DNA of 11,927 nt from Planctomycetaceae bacterium (GTDB taxonomy: Bacteria; Planctomycetota; Planctomycetia; Pirellulales; Thermoguttaceae), in contig JAIRTV010000320.1 of the NCBI GenBank assembly GCA_031254675.1, positions 1 through 11,927 on the forward strand, in the 5' to 3' direction. A program made the position numbers and the translations under genes. Shown one piece after another: positions 1 to 7,999 of this stretch (positions are counted from its first letter, which is position 1; every line of letters begins with the position of its first letter). The notes under the pieces are model-generated. The model was not told the DNA's origin. It was given only the letters and a program-made list of their open reading frames with translations, and did no database searches.

Positions 1-3000
1 TTCTTTTCGTGGTTCGTTTTTGGATTCTTTGGTTTTGTGATCTCGGCACACCATCCAATAAAGTAACGGCGCACAAAGACCAATCGTACTGTAAGTTCCA
101 AACGCCACGCCAAGCGAAATCGTAAACGCAAATGTGTGAATCCCTTGTCCGCCCCAGAAATAAAGAATAATCGATACCATAAATGTTGTCAACGAAGTCA
201 GAATTGTTCGGGACAACGTTTGATTAATAGCCGTGTTAATCATTTTGCCGGTTAAAATTGGGCTTTTGCCGATATTTTCGCGAATCCGGTCAAAAAGAAT
301 AATGGTATCGTTAATCGAATATCCAATAATCGTCAAAAATGCCGCAACCACCGGCAAACCGATTTTAAATTCTTCGACCTGTAAAAAAGAAAGCGAATTG
401 GCAAACCACGCACTCAACGCAATTAATCCCAACACAACCAGAACATCATGGAGCAACCCAATCGCCGCAATAAGACCATAAACCAACCGATGGAACCGAA
501 ACCCAATGTAAATAACAATAAAAATCAGACTCGTCATCACCGCCGCCAAACCAGCAACCCGCGTGTCGTAAGCAACCGATCCTCCCACTGTTGTCGAAGT
601 CGGAAAATACGGCATTCCATCCGCCTCCAATTTCAACGACGAAAAAATCTTGTCCAACACTTCTCGCGACGCTTGTGCTTTGACCGTCCAATCCGAATAA
701 GATTGTTGACTATCCTCCACAAAGTCTTCACGCGAAATCGAAAACGCAAAATCATTTTCCAACTCTTTCGCCTCAATCGCCTTATGAATAACCGCATTAA
801 GCATGGAACGAAGTGCATCATGATTGGTCGTTGGAAAAATGTCAAGCTGAATCGTTGTTTCGTCACGTTCGCCCACTTTAACCGTTTCCCCAAACGTGTA
901 ATCCAATTGACAATAAACCAACGTATCACCAAAAGTTTCTTTTATGATATTACGGACGGTTGCCAAATATTGTTCCGGTTTGACTTCTCTTCCGTCGGTA
1001 AGTTGCGGAATGGAAGTTGTAATAATAAAATGCGTATTCTCTTGAGTTTTTTTGCCTTGCTCGTTGTCGAGGTTCATTTGGACATTTTGAACCGCAAGAT
1101 CATTCAGACGATTTTCTTCTTCGGCAATTGTTTTATCTTTGTCGTAAAGTTTTGTGCGGATTTGCCCGATATCTTGCGATTCTTTGTACACGACTTCGAC
1201 GGAAACACCGCCAACAAAATCAATATCAAGAATTCCTCGTCCTCGCGCGACCACCGCCACAAGACCAATAATAATCAACACAATCGAAAAAACCGCACAG
1301 AAAAAACGTAATCCGAGAAAATTGATATTGGGTCGGCGAAATAGTTGCAACATGTGAAATGTTTTGATCCAACGTTGTGCCGCCAAAACATCCATGATTA
1401 CTCGTGCGCAAAAGATTGCTGTAAACATGTTCAACGCAATTCCAAGAATCAATGTTACCGCAAAACCTTTGACTTGTTCGGTTCCCACGGCGTAGAGAAT
1501 AATTCCAATCGCGATGGTGGTGATATTGGAGTCGAAAATAGCGGAAAATGCTTTCGCGTAACCGTTTCGAATCGCCATACGCAGCGACGATCCGGCGAGG
1601 AGTTCTTCGCGGAGTCGTTCGTAAATCAGAATATTCGCGTCCACCGCCATACCGATTGTGAGCACAAGACCGGCAAGACCCGGCAATGTAAATGCCGCAT
1701 GAAGCGCCAACATAATAGCAACCAACAACGCCGTATTTGTAATCACGCAGAAACAAGCAATACAACCCGCCAAATGATAATAAAGTACCATAAACACCAT
1801 AATGGCAACTGCCGAAATCGTCAAAGCGATTTTGCCTTTTTGAATGGTGTCGGCTCCCAACGTGGCGCCGATCAAGAGTCGGCTTACGGGTTCTTTACTC
1901 AGATCCGCCGGCAACGCCCCCGCCGTGAGAATATCAATCAAGTCTTCAATCTCATCATTAAGTTTGATTCGTTCCGCTTCGGTTTGACGGCGTTCGAACG
2001 TGATAATTCCATGATCCGAAATAACAGCATCAATATAAGGAGCCGAATACAATTGATCATTCAAAATGATTCCGAGTTGTCGTTTGAGCCGTGCTTGAGC
2101 GGGATCGGGGCGGTTGGCGCTGGTCAAACGTTTGAACTTGCCGGCTCCCACCGAATTGAAACTGAACGAAACTCCTTGCTGATTTTTTTCGCTCATTCCT
2201 TTGCCGATATGTGTTAGCGATTCGCCCGTAATATCAATACCGTCATTGAATAATACCAACACATCCCATTGTTCTTGACGTTGACGTGTTACGATGTCGG
2301 GGTTGCTGATGAAACGCGATTTTTCAGAATCAACCGCCGGAACCCAACGCGCCAGCAATTTTCCCGACGCATCCCGAATATCACGACCCGGTTCTTTTTC
2401 AGCGCGTGCGATAATATCTTTATCTTTTTCGTAAAGTTTGGACGCGACAATTCGAAACGTCAAAGAACCGGATTCGCTGATCACACGTTCAATTCGTGCG
2501 ACTTCCGCGTCTTCCGCGCGAGGAATCACCACTTGAATTTGCCGCATTCCCAACTTGGTAATCGATATTTCGCGAACACCTCCGGGATTGATTCGTTTTA
2601 TGATTGCCCGCGTCAATTTATCCATATCCAATGGTTGAGACGTTTCGGTTGCCGTATCGGTATTGTCGGAAGTTTGGATGGGAATCGCATCGTAAATCAA
2701 CACAACTCCGCCCTGCAAATCAATCCCAAGCGTTAATCGATGCCAACCAAGCATCACCGCGGTAAGACTTCCAAAAAACGCCAGCAAAACAATAAAAATC
2801 TTAATCTGGTGTTCCGGCAACCGCCAAATTTTCGCAAAATAATGTCCGGCAGAGAAACAACATAACACCAACAACAAAAAGATAATCCACGCCGAATAGG
2901 TTTGCCAAAATGTTTGCCAAAACGGTAACGGTGGTGATTGGGAGGAATCATCTGCCGATTGTTCCGTCATTGACGTTCCAGGAACCTCGGCAAACGAAGA

Positions 3001-3381
3001 CGGAGCATTCGGGTCATTGTCCGCCGAATCAACAACAGGAAACGTAATCGGTGTCGCGCCGGATTCCGTCGGAATCGATTGGGCGGGTGTTTCGGGTGTT
3101 GGAGTAGGAGCAGGAGTTGCCGGAGCTGCTGGAACAGAAGCCGGAGCAGGAACAGGAGCAACGGGAACCGACGAAGTTGCCGCGTCCAAAGTGGGCGTTT
3201 CCGGCGAGGCTGTTTCTGGTGGAGTGGTTTCCGGTGTTTTTTCTGCGTTTTCCGCCGCAACCGTTACCGGAGCCGTTGTTTCCTGAGCCGTGTTGTTTGA
3301 CAAACTCAGCATGTAAAATAAGCCCAAAATCAGAGCAACCGCAACAAAATTAAGAATCCTGGCAAAAGAAATCCGGGTCAT
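1..3381 (-). CDS. secDF: SecDF fusion protein, protein-export membrane subunit (3' end cut by window edge)
   Basis: SecD and SecF are fused in one reading frame that stays open from ATG at 3381 to the left edge (1127 codons visible, no stop). SecDF helps the SecYEG channel pull exported proteins across the inner membrane using the proton gradient. The SecD half has LGIDLQGG (residues 218-225) and the transmembrane signature GMAVDAN followed by ILIYERLREE (from 577). The SecF half has DIDFVGG (FVGG at 722-725) and GYSINDT followed by IILFDRIREN (from 1020). The N-terminus is extended: one predicted membrane helix at about 8-28, a low-complexity Pro/Ala/Thr/Glu linker at about 31-150, a second helix at about 163-183, then the canonical first SecD helix at about 192-212. 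The visible C-terminus is past the last SecF helices, so little is missing. It lies 118 nt downstream of yajC in the same direction. The upstream sequence is AT-rich with no Shine-Dalgarno motif; the start was chosen because its hydrophobic N-terminus makes sense. Confidence 0.95.
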   Translation of the reverse strand, partial: MTRISFARILNFVAVALILGLFYMLSLSNNTAQETTAPVTVAAENAEKTPETTPPETASPETPTLDAATSSVPVAPVPAPASVPAAPATPAPTPTPETPAQSIPTESGATPITFPVVDSADNDPNAPSSFAEVPGTSMTEQSADDSSQSPPLPFWQTFWQTYSAWIIFLLLVLCCFSAGHYFAKIWRLPEHQIKIFIVLLAFFGSLTAVMLGWHRLTLGIDLQGGVVLIYDAIPIQTSDNTDTATETSQPLDMDKLTRAIIKRINPGGVREISITKLGMRQIQVVIPRAEDAEVARIERVISESGSLTFRIVASKLYEKDKDIIARAEKEPGRDIRDASGKLLARWVPAVDSEKSRFISNPDIVTRQRQEQWDVLVLFNDGIDITGESLTHIGKGMSEKNQQGVSFSFNSVGAGKFKRLTSANRPDPAQARLKRQLGIILNDQLYSAPYIDAVISDHGIITFERRQTEAERIKLNDEIEDLIDILTAGALPADLSKEPVSRLLIGATLGADTIQKGKIALTISAVAIMVFMVLYYHLAGCIACFCVITNTALLVAIMLALHAAFTLPGLAGLVLTIGMAVDANILIYERLREELLAGSSLRMAIRNGYAKAFSAIFDSNITTIAIGIILYAVGTEQVKGFAVTLILGIALNMFTAIFCARVIMDVLAAQRWIKTFHMLQLFRRPNINFLGLRFFCAVFSIVLIIIGLVAVVARGRGILDIDFVGGVSVEVVYKESQDIGQIRTKLYDKDKTIAEEENRLNDLAVQNVQMNLDNEQGKKTQENTHFIITTSIPQLTDGREVKPEQYLATVRNIIKETFGDTLVYCQLDYTFGETVKVGERDETTIQLDIFPTTNHDALRSMLNAVIHKAIEAKELENDFAFSISREDFVEDSQQSYSDWTVKAQASREVLDKIFSSLKLEADGMPYFPTSTTVGGSVAYDTRVAGLAAVMTSLIFIVIYIGFRFHRLVYGLIAAIGLLHDVLVVLGLIALSAWFANSLSFLQVEEFKIGLPVVAAFLTIIGYSINDTIILFDRIRENIGKSPILTGKMINTAINQTLSRTILTSLTTFMVSIILYFWGGQGIHTFAFTISLGVAFGTYSTIGLCAPLLYWMVCRDHKTKESKNEPRKE

Positions 3382-3444
3382 TTTTAATTGAAAATTAAGG
3401 ATTGAAGTGTGTTAAAGGGACAATGGAAAATAGTTTTCGTTTTG

Positions 3445-3483
3445 CACCAACAACAAGAGATGTTTTGAAATTGTTAATTGGTG
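3445..3483 (-). other. Possible hairpin in the yajC-secDF spacer
   Basis: CACCAA pairs with TTGGTG and, after a small bulge, AACAA pairs with TTGTT, enclosing a loop of about 14 nt in the yajC-secDF spacer. No T-run follows on the transcribed strand, so it is not an obvious intrinsic terminator. It may be an mRNA processing or stability element, or chance. Confidence 0.25.
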
Positions 3484-3499
3484 TTTGTCGTTTTGTATT

Positions 3500-3895
3500 C
3501 TATTTGGAGTCGATTTTTGCGGTTTTGTCGTTATCTTTATCTTTTGGAAAGACGGTCAAAACGGCGGAGAGTTGAAATTTGATTTTTGTTCCGTTGGAGT
3601 CATCGACTTTCAACACGATTTCGTTTTTTTCTTTGTCAACAGCATAGACGGCGGCAATAATTCCGCCAACAGTGAGAACACGATCATTTTTTTCGAGCGA
3701 GTTCAACATTTTACGTTGCTGTTCTTCTTGTTTTTGCTGCGGACGCAACATGAAAAACCAATAGAAGATAAAAAAGAACGGAAGAACAAAAAGAATAACT
3801 CCAAATCCGCCACCAGGTGGAGGCGATGCCGGAGGAGTGACCGGAACATCTTGAGCGAAAAGTGGAGTCAGGAATGCAATACAGTTAAAGATCAT
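3500..3895 (-). CDS. yajC: YajC, preprotein translocase accessory subunit
   Basis: This 131-residue protein has the YajC layout: a short hydrophobic leader (about 1-14), a Pro/Gly-rich spacer, and one strong membrane helix at about 30-49 that ends in MLRPQQK. The family signature follows: a charged QKQEEQQRKMLNSLEKND stretch, then RVLTVGGIIAAVYAVD and a basic/acidic tail. YajC associates with SecDF in the inner membrane and is a non-essential Sec accessory factor. The first hydrophobic segment followed by FAQ resembles a signal peptide, which is longer than in E. coli YajC. It precedes secDF by 118 nt, the usual yajC-secD-secF order. No Shine-Dalgarno sequence is seen before the ATG. A candidate promoter lies about 110 nt upstream. 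Confidence 0.93.
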   Translation of the reverse strand: MIFNCIAFLTPLFAQDVPVTPPASPPPGGGFGVILFVLPFFFIFYWFFMLRPQQKQEEQQRKMLNSLEKNDRVLTVGGIIAAVYAVDKEKNEIVLKVDDSNGTKIKFQLSAVLTVFPKDKDNDKTAKIDSK

Positions 3896-4134
3896 TAGTA
3901 AGGTGTGTTATTGGAAGTGTCTTATTTGAAAAAAGGGAACAACCAAAATGACAATAGCAAAATAAAATTGCGAAATATTTATTAGTTAAAACGATTAGGT
4001 CAATATCTTAGACGCAATTCGACAAAATGGCAAGCCCATACCCAAGATTTTCTAAAAAGATTAGACCTTTTCTTTAACTTCTCTCCAAATACAAGGTATT
4101 TCAGTTTAATACTTAATTTTGACAATAATTTTAT
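3896..4134. other. AT-rich intergenic region upstream of yajC
   Basis: No reading frame here has recognisable protein similarity, and no tRNA-like or other RNA structure was seen. Apart from the candidate promoter at 4005-4033, it appears to be plain AT-rich spacer. Together with the repeats at 4135-4328 it makes up the gap between the ATPase stop and the yajC start. Confidence 0.5.
4005..4033 (-). promoter_or_regulatory. Candidate sigma-70-type promoter for yajC-secDF
   Basis: On the minus strand TTGCCA (5/6 match to -35) is followed after 17 nt by TAAGAT (4/6 match to -10). This would give a leader of about 100 nt before the yajC ATG. Position and spacing fit, but the region is AT-rich and chance matches are likely. 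Confidence 0.4.
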
Positions 4135-4206
4135 TTGAACGCGAAAAACACCGAATTTCGTTTATTTTTCTGTGCCTTCCGTGTTTTCTGTGTTTTCAGT
4201 GTTCAA
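4135..4206. repeat. Hairpin-forming repeat made of 9-nt units, copy 1
   Basis: Read on the minus strand, four consecutive 9-nt units (consensus AACACNGAA) occupy 4203 down to 4168: AACACTGAA, AACACAGAA, AACACGGAA, GGCACAGAA. The facing plus-strand arm begins TTGAAC and carries two degenerate units, AACGCGAAA (4138) and AACACCGAA (4147), so the whole forms an imperfect inverted repeat. The 30-nt segment 4177-4206 matches 11688-11717 at 28 of 30 positions, which makes this a dispersed family rather than a local accident. It lies between convergently used signals of no known gene and has no coding potential. Confidence 0.8.
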
Positions 4207-4243
4207 TTGATTCTTTGAGCATAAGGATTGTTAAATGAACGGG

Positions 4244-4287
4244 ATTGGTAGGTATTGAAAGGCAAATTGGTAAGTACCAAAAGGCAA
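4244..4287. repeat. 22-bp imperfect tandem duplication abutting an IS66 end
   Basis: Two adjacent 22-bp copies (4244-4265 and 4266-4287) share 18 of 22 bases, both beginning ATTGGTA and ending AAAGGCAA. The second copy also contains the small palindrome TTGGTA-AG-TACCAA. The array ends exactly where the solo IS66 end begins at 4288. Confidence 0.65.
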
Positions 4288-4328
4288 GTAAGCGTTCACG
4301 GTAATTTTCTTTATTGCGTGTTTTTTTG
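4288..4328 (+). mobile_element. Solo left end of an IS66-family element
   Basis: Starting with GTAAGCGTTCACG, this segment matches the left end of the IS66 remnant at 9019-9059 at 40 of 41 bases, and 43 bp match if the two preceding bases are included. Similarity stops abruptly after the T-run, 10 bp before the ATPase stop codon. No transposase sequence or right end is present, so this is a fragment left by deletion or a partial insertion. It points into the 3' end of the ATPase gene. Confidence 0.75.
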
Positions 4329-4338
4329 AATCAAACAA

Positions 4339-7221
4339 TCATGAATTTTGTCCATCCGACACCCATCGTGTCAACACGAATCGGACAAACCACACAAACG
4401 GAATAATTGTTACGGTCAACAACATGATTTGAAACCATTGGAACAGAGACAGCGATTCTGTACGAAAAATTTGACCAATTCCCCAGTAACCGCTTATTTG
4501 AACCATGCCGATTTGTACGAAAATAATTAACCCGACAATCAACAGAAAAAGCCGGTTTTTCAGCAAAAGAGCAAACGGCGATTCGTCATACCGAAGCGAA
4601 CGGCAATTAAAAATATTCCAAAATTGGAACATGACAAATGTTGTAAAAAATACAGTTAATGCCTGAATATTTTCCGGTTCGCGTGGATCGGCGTTAAATC
4701 GAAACATTTTATCGTTTTCGAGAAATAAACCGTAACAAAGTACGATTCCTAACATTAGCACTTGATAAATACTGCACAATAAAATGGTCATTCCCATAGA
4801 CGGTGTAATAATGGAAGCGTCCCGTTTGATTGGTTTTTGTTTCATGGAACGTTGACGCGGCGGGTCGGTACTCAAGGCGATAGCAGCGAAAGTGTCCATA
4901 ATAATATTGATCCAAAGAAGTTGCGGAACTGTCAACGGTAACGAAATTCCAATCAAAGGACCTAACAACGCACAAGTTAACGCAACAACATTGACAGAAA
5001 GTTGAAATTGTAAAAACTTCTGGATATTTTGATACAAAGTACGTCCCCACCAAATTCCTGTTACGATGCTTTTGAAATTATCGTCCATTAACACAATATC
5101 GCTGGCTTCTTTGGCAACTTCAGTACCGGCAATCCCCATTGAAATCCCAACATCCGCAAATTTCAACGCCGGAGCATCATTGGTACCGTCACCGGTCATC
5201 GCAACAACTTCACCTTGTTGATGCATCGCTTTGACCAACCGCAATTTATCCATTGGTGTTGACCGCGCCAAAACACGAAGATGCGGAATAACTTCAAGAA
5301 GTTTTTCGTCACTCAATTGAGACAATTTTTCCGACGTAAGAACCGTTTCTCCACGTTTGATTTCCGTTTCAAAATCATCGGACACAAATGTTTCGGATAA
5401 AATTCCTGCTTGTTTGGCAATAGCGACCGCAGTTGGTTCGGCGTCGCCGGTAATCATTTTCACCTTGACACCGGCTTCGTGACATATTGTAACCGCATGC
5501 GGAACTTCCAGACGAATCGGGTCGGTAATACCAATCAACGCATAAAGAGTATTGTCGCAATAATCTGTAAAATGTTCCGCATTCTCTTCCCGAAAACTTT
5601 CCGGTACGTTTTTTGATACACTCTCCAATTGTTGTAACTCGCACTGTTTTTCTACTAAAGCGATGACCCGTAACGCTTGATTTTGTGCGTTAGTCAAAGC
5701 GGATTGGATGATCGGCATAAAAGATTCAATCGGTTCGGATTGACCGTTGATCATAACATGCGAACACGCATTCAATAACCGTTCCGGTGCGCCTTTGGTA
5801 TAGATTAATTGTTTATTGTTTCGTTCCACAGCGGTAATAGACATTTTCCGTGCAGAATTATGACTCAATTCCCAAACACGCGGATCTTTATCGCGATGTT
5901 CACGATAATCAACTCCGTTTTCGTGTAACAACCGAAGCAATGCACATTCTGTCGGGTTGCCGATTCCTTCAACATCGCCCTGTTGAATATTAAGCGATGC
6001 TTCGCTGTTTGCCGAAATCAAATCAATCAGTGTTTCCCATTCGGGCAAATTTTTAACCTGATTTTTAATTGTTTCACGATCATTAAACTCTTTCAATCCG
6101 GCGAAAATCCATGTTACGGTCATTTGATTTTGTGTTAAGGTTCCGGTTTTATCGGAACAAATAACCGTTGCAGAACCAATTGTTTCCGACGCAACCAATT
6201 TTCGAATCAGACAATTTTCTTTTGCCATCTTCATCATATTCAACGCCAGTGAAACAGTAACCATCATCGGCAATCCTTCCGGTACGGCAACCACAATAAC
6301 AGTTACGGCAACAACAAAACAAGTCAAAAGCCCACGCAATAAACCAAAAAGATCATTGTTACCATTATTCCAATTCCAAAACGTAAAACATGCCATCACC
6401 ACAAAAATTAACACCGCACAAGTCATTCCAACAATACTAATTTGTTTTGCTAAGACGGATAATTTTTGTGTCAACGGCGTTTCGTTTTCGGATTCGGAAC
6501 TTCCGAGATTGGCAGCGATTTGACCGAACCGAGTTTTATCGCCTACTTTCGTTACAACAAATTGCCCATGACCATCAGCAATCATTGTTCCGCGAAACAC
6601 GAACGATTCTTCATTTTCAACACGATTGATTTCGAGAGGATTGTTGCCAAGTGTTTCAATATTGACGGCATGTTTTTCAACGGGAATAGATTCGCCGGTC
6701 ATGACGGATTGATCAACAAGCAACCCCAATGCGTTAAGCACAACACCGTCAGCAGGAATTTTATCACCGAGATCAAGATGAACAATATCTCCAACCACAA
6801 GATCGTTAATGGAAATTTCGATCATTTGGTTATTGCGTAACACTTTAACACGAATATCATCTTTCACTTTATTGAGTAGATTAAATTCGCGTGCGCTTTT
6901 TAATTCGCTGAAAAATCCGGCGAGAGTTGCCAGAGCGACGGCAAGAAAAATACCAATCGAATCAATAAAACTTGCCGTTTCGTGGTGGAGGACAAATTTT
7001 TCAATCAACGTCATTAGTACGGAAATGAATGCCGCAACAAGAAGAATCCGAATTGTTGGGTCTTCGAATTTTTCAAGCAATTGCGACCACCAATGTTCAC
7101 GCGGCGGCGGAGTAAGAATATTTTGCCCGTATTTTTCAATAGATTGACGAACTTGTTCCGTATTCAATCCCGTTTGTACATCAATAGGAACACCATCAAG
7201 CGTAACATTTATTTTGTTCAT
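4339..7221 (-). CDS. P2B-type (PMCA-like) calcium-transporting P-type ATPase
   Basis: This 960-residue protein is a complete P-type ATPase that should export Ca2+ from the cytoplasm using ATP. Visible motifs are: a cation-ATPase N-terminal segment with YGQNILTPPP (about 31-40); the actuator-domain TGES (175-178); PEGLP (314-318) in helix M4; the phosphorylation motif DKTGT with the phospho-accepting D357; the nucleotide-binding KGAPE (476-480); TGD (591-593); and TGDGTNDAPAL (676-686) in the hinge. Helix M5 carries QLSVNVVAL and M6 carries NIIMD with N772 and D776. These two helices read like plasma-membrane Ca2+ ATPases, which suggests a single Ca2+ site. Four to six C-terminal helices follow. 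It ends shortly after the last helix, so there is no long regulatory C-terminal tail. It is the third gene of the apparent operon, 34 nt after deoC. No Shine-Dalgarno motif precedes the ATG. Ion specificity is inferred from family motifs. Confidence 0.93.
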   Translation of the reverse strand: MNKINVTLDGVPIDVQTGLNTEQVRQSIEKYGQNILTPPPREHWWSQLLEKFEDPTIRILLVAAFISVLMTLIEKFVLHHETASFIDSIGIFLAVALATLAGFFSELKSAREFNLLNKVKDDIRVKVLRNNQMIEISINDLVVGDIVHLDLGDKIPADGVVLNALGLLVDQSVMTGESIPVEKHAVNIETLGNNPLEINRVENEESFVFRGTMIADGHGQFVVTKVGDKTRFGQIAANLGSSESENETPLTQKLSVLAKQISIVGMTCAVLIFVVMACFTFWNWNNGNNDLFGLLRGLLTCFVVAVTVIVVAVPEGLPMMVTVSLALNMMKMAKENCLIRKLVASETIGSATVICSDKTGTLTQNQMTVTWIFAGLKEFNDRETIKNQVKNLPEWETLIDLISANSEASLNIQQGDVEGIGNPTECALLRLLHENGVDYREHRDKDPRVWELSHNSARKMSITAVERNNKQLIYTKGAPERLLNACSHVMINGQSEPIESFMPIIQSALTNAQNQALRVIALVEKQCELQQLESVSKNVPESFREENAEHFTDYCDNTLYALIGITDPIRLEVPHAVTICHEAGVKVKMITGDAEPTAVAIAKQAGILSETFVSDDFETEIKRGETVLTSEKLSQLSDEKLLEVIPHLRVLARSTPMDKLRLVKAMHQQGEVVAMTGDGTNDAPALKFADVGISMGIAGTEVAKEASDIVLMDDNFKSIVTGIWWGRTLYQNIQKFLQFQLSVNVVALTCALLGPLIGISLPLTVPQLLWINIIMDTFAAIALSTDPPRQRSMKQKPIKRDASIITPSMGMTILLCSIYQVLMLGIVLCYGLFLENDKMFRFNADPREPENIQALTVFFTTFVMFQFWNIFNCRSLRYDESPFALLLKNRLFLLIVGLIIFVQIGMVQISGYWGIGQIFRTESLSLFQWFQIMLLTVTIIPFVWFVRFVLTRWVSDGQNS

Positions 7222-7255
7222 TATCGCGAACAGTTAGAAACAAAAACGACATAAT

Positions 7256-7957
7256 TTAGTAGCCAACTTTTTCGTTGCTATTTTGTATTCCGCTACAAAT
7301 ATTGGGCGTACTGGAGCCGTTGACGCCAAGCCGGTCAACTCCCATGTCAATAAACATTTGCGCACGTGTCTGATCGCGAATGCCTCCCGATGGTTTGATT
7401 TTAATACGTCCGGCGGCTGTTTTCATTATATTGCGAATATCGTCTTCTTTGGCTCCTTCACCATTGAAACCGGTTGATGTTTTCACAAAATCAGCATGAG
7501 CATCGATACAAATTTCTGTTGCTTTTATTATTTCGTCGCAAGTCAACTGGCTTGTTTCAAGAATAACTTTGACCAGAACTGCCGAACGGTTTGGTTTATA
7601 CCGACAAGAATGAGCAATATTGACGACTCCTTCAATATCGTTACAAACTTCGTCCCAAAGCCTACTCCGAATCCAACCGTAATTGGCAACCATATCAATT
7701 TCAGCAACACCTTTTTTACAATAGAGTTTTGCTTCCGCCATTTTCGTTTCTGTACAGGCGTTTCCGTGCGGAAAACCAAGCACGCAGGAAACTTCTGTTT
7801 CTGTACCGCGACACATCTCCACCGCAAGACTAATATCACAAGGTCGAACACAAACAGTTTTCACTTTGTGTTTAATCCCCGAAAGAATCCATTCGATCAC
7901 TTCCTGACGGGTCATTTGAGGAACTAAAATCGCGTGATCAAGATAACGGTTAATCAT
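7256..7957 (-). CDS. deoC: Deoxyribose-phosphate aldolase
   Basis: DeoC cleaves 2-deoxy-D-ribose 5-phosphate into glyceraldehyde 3-phosphate and acetaldehyde, the last step of deoxynucleoside catabolism. The 233-residue chain covers the whole TIM barrel, starting with the typical YLDHAIL. Catalytic positions are visible: D88 in EIDMV, the Schiff-base lysine K159 in ADFVKTSTGF, and the assisting lysine K188 in IKPSGGIR. KVILET (130-135) and the phosphate-binding GVNGSS (211-216) are also present. Assigning numbers by analogy with the E. coli enzyme (D102, K167, K201) is my inference. It sits 42 nt after the NagB-like gene and 34 nt before the ATPase, so co-transcription is likely. No phosphopentomutase or nucleoside phosphorylase gene is nearby. 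No Shine-Dalgarno motif is seen upstream of the ATG. Confidence 0.93.
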   Translation of the reverse strand: MINRYLDHAILVPQMTRQEVIEWILSGIKHKVKTVCVRPCDISLAVEMCRGTETEVSCVLGFPHGNACTETKMAEAKLYCKKGVAEIDMVANYGWIRSRLWDEVCNDIEGVVNIAHSCRYKPNRSAVLVKVILETSQLTCDEIIKATEICIDAHADFVKTSTGFNGEGAKEDDIRNIMKTAAGRIKIKPSGGIRDQTRAQMFIDMGVDRLGVNGSSTPNICSGIQNSNEKVGY

Positions 7958-7999
7958 GTTTCTAAAATGGCAATAAAAAAGTGTAACGTTACTAAAAAC

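Noticed and set aside
448..2736. Several long plus-strand and alternative-frame open frames opposite secDF
   Set aside because: They are antisense or frame shadows of secDF: their translations are low-complexity, basic or cysteine-rich and show no family motifs, while the minus-strand frame reads as SecDF throughout.
3017..3286. Gly/Val/Ala-rich plus-strand frame that looks like a repetitive surface protein
   Set aside because: It is the reverse complement of the Pro/Ala/Thr linker of SecDF, whose biased codons create a glycine/valine-rich mirror frame.
4135..4328. CRISPR array
   Set aside because: The repeats are 9-nt and 22-nt tandem units without regular spacers, and no cas genes are nearby.
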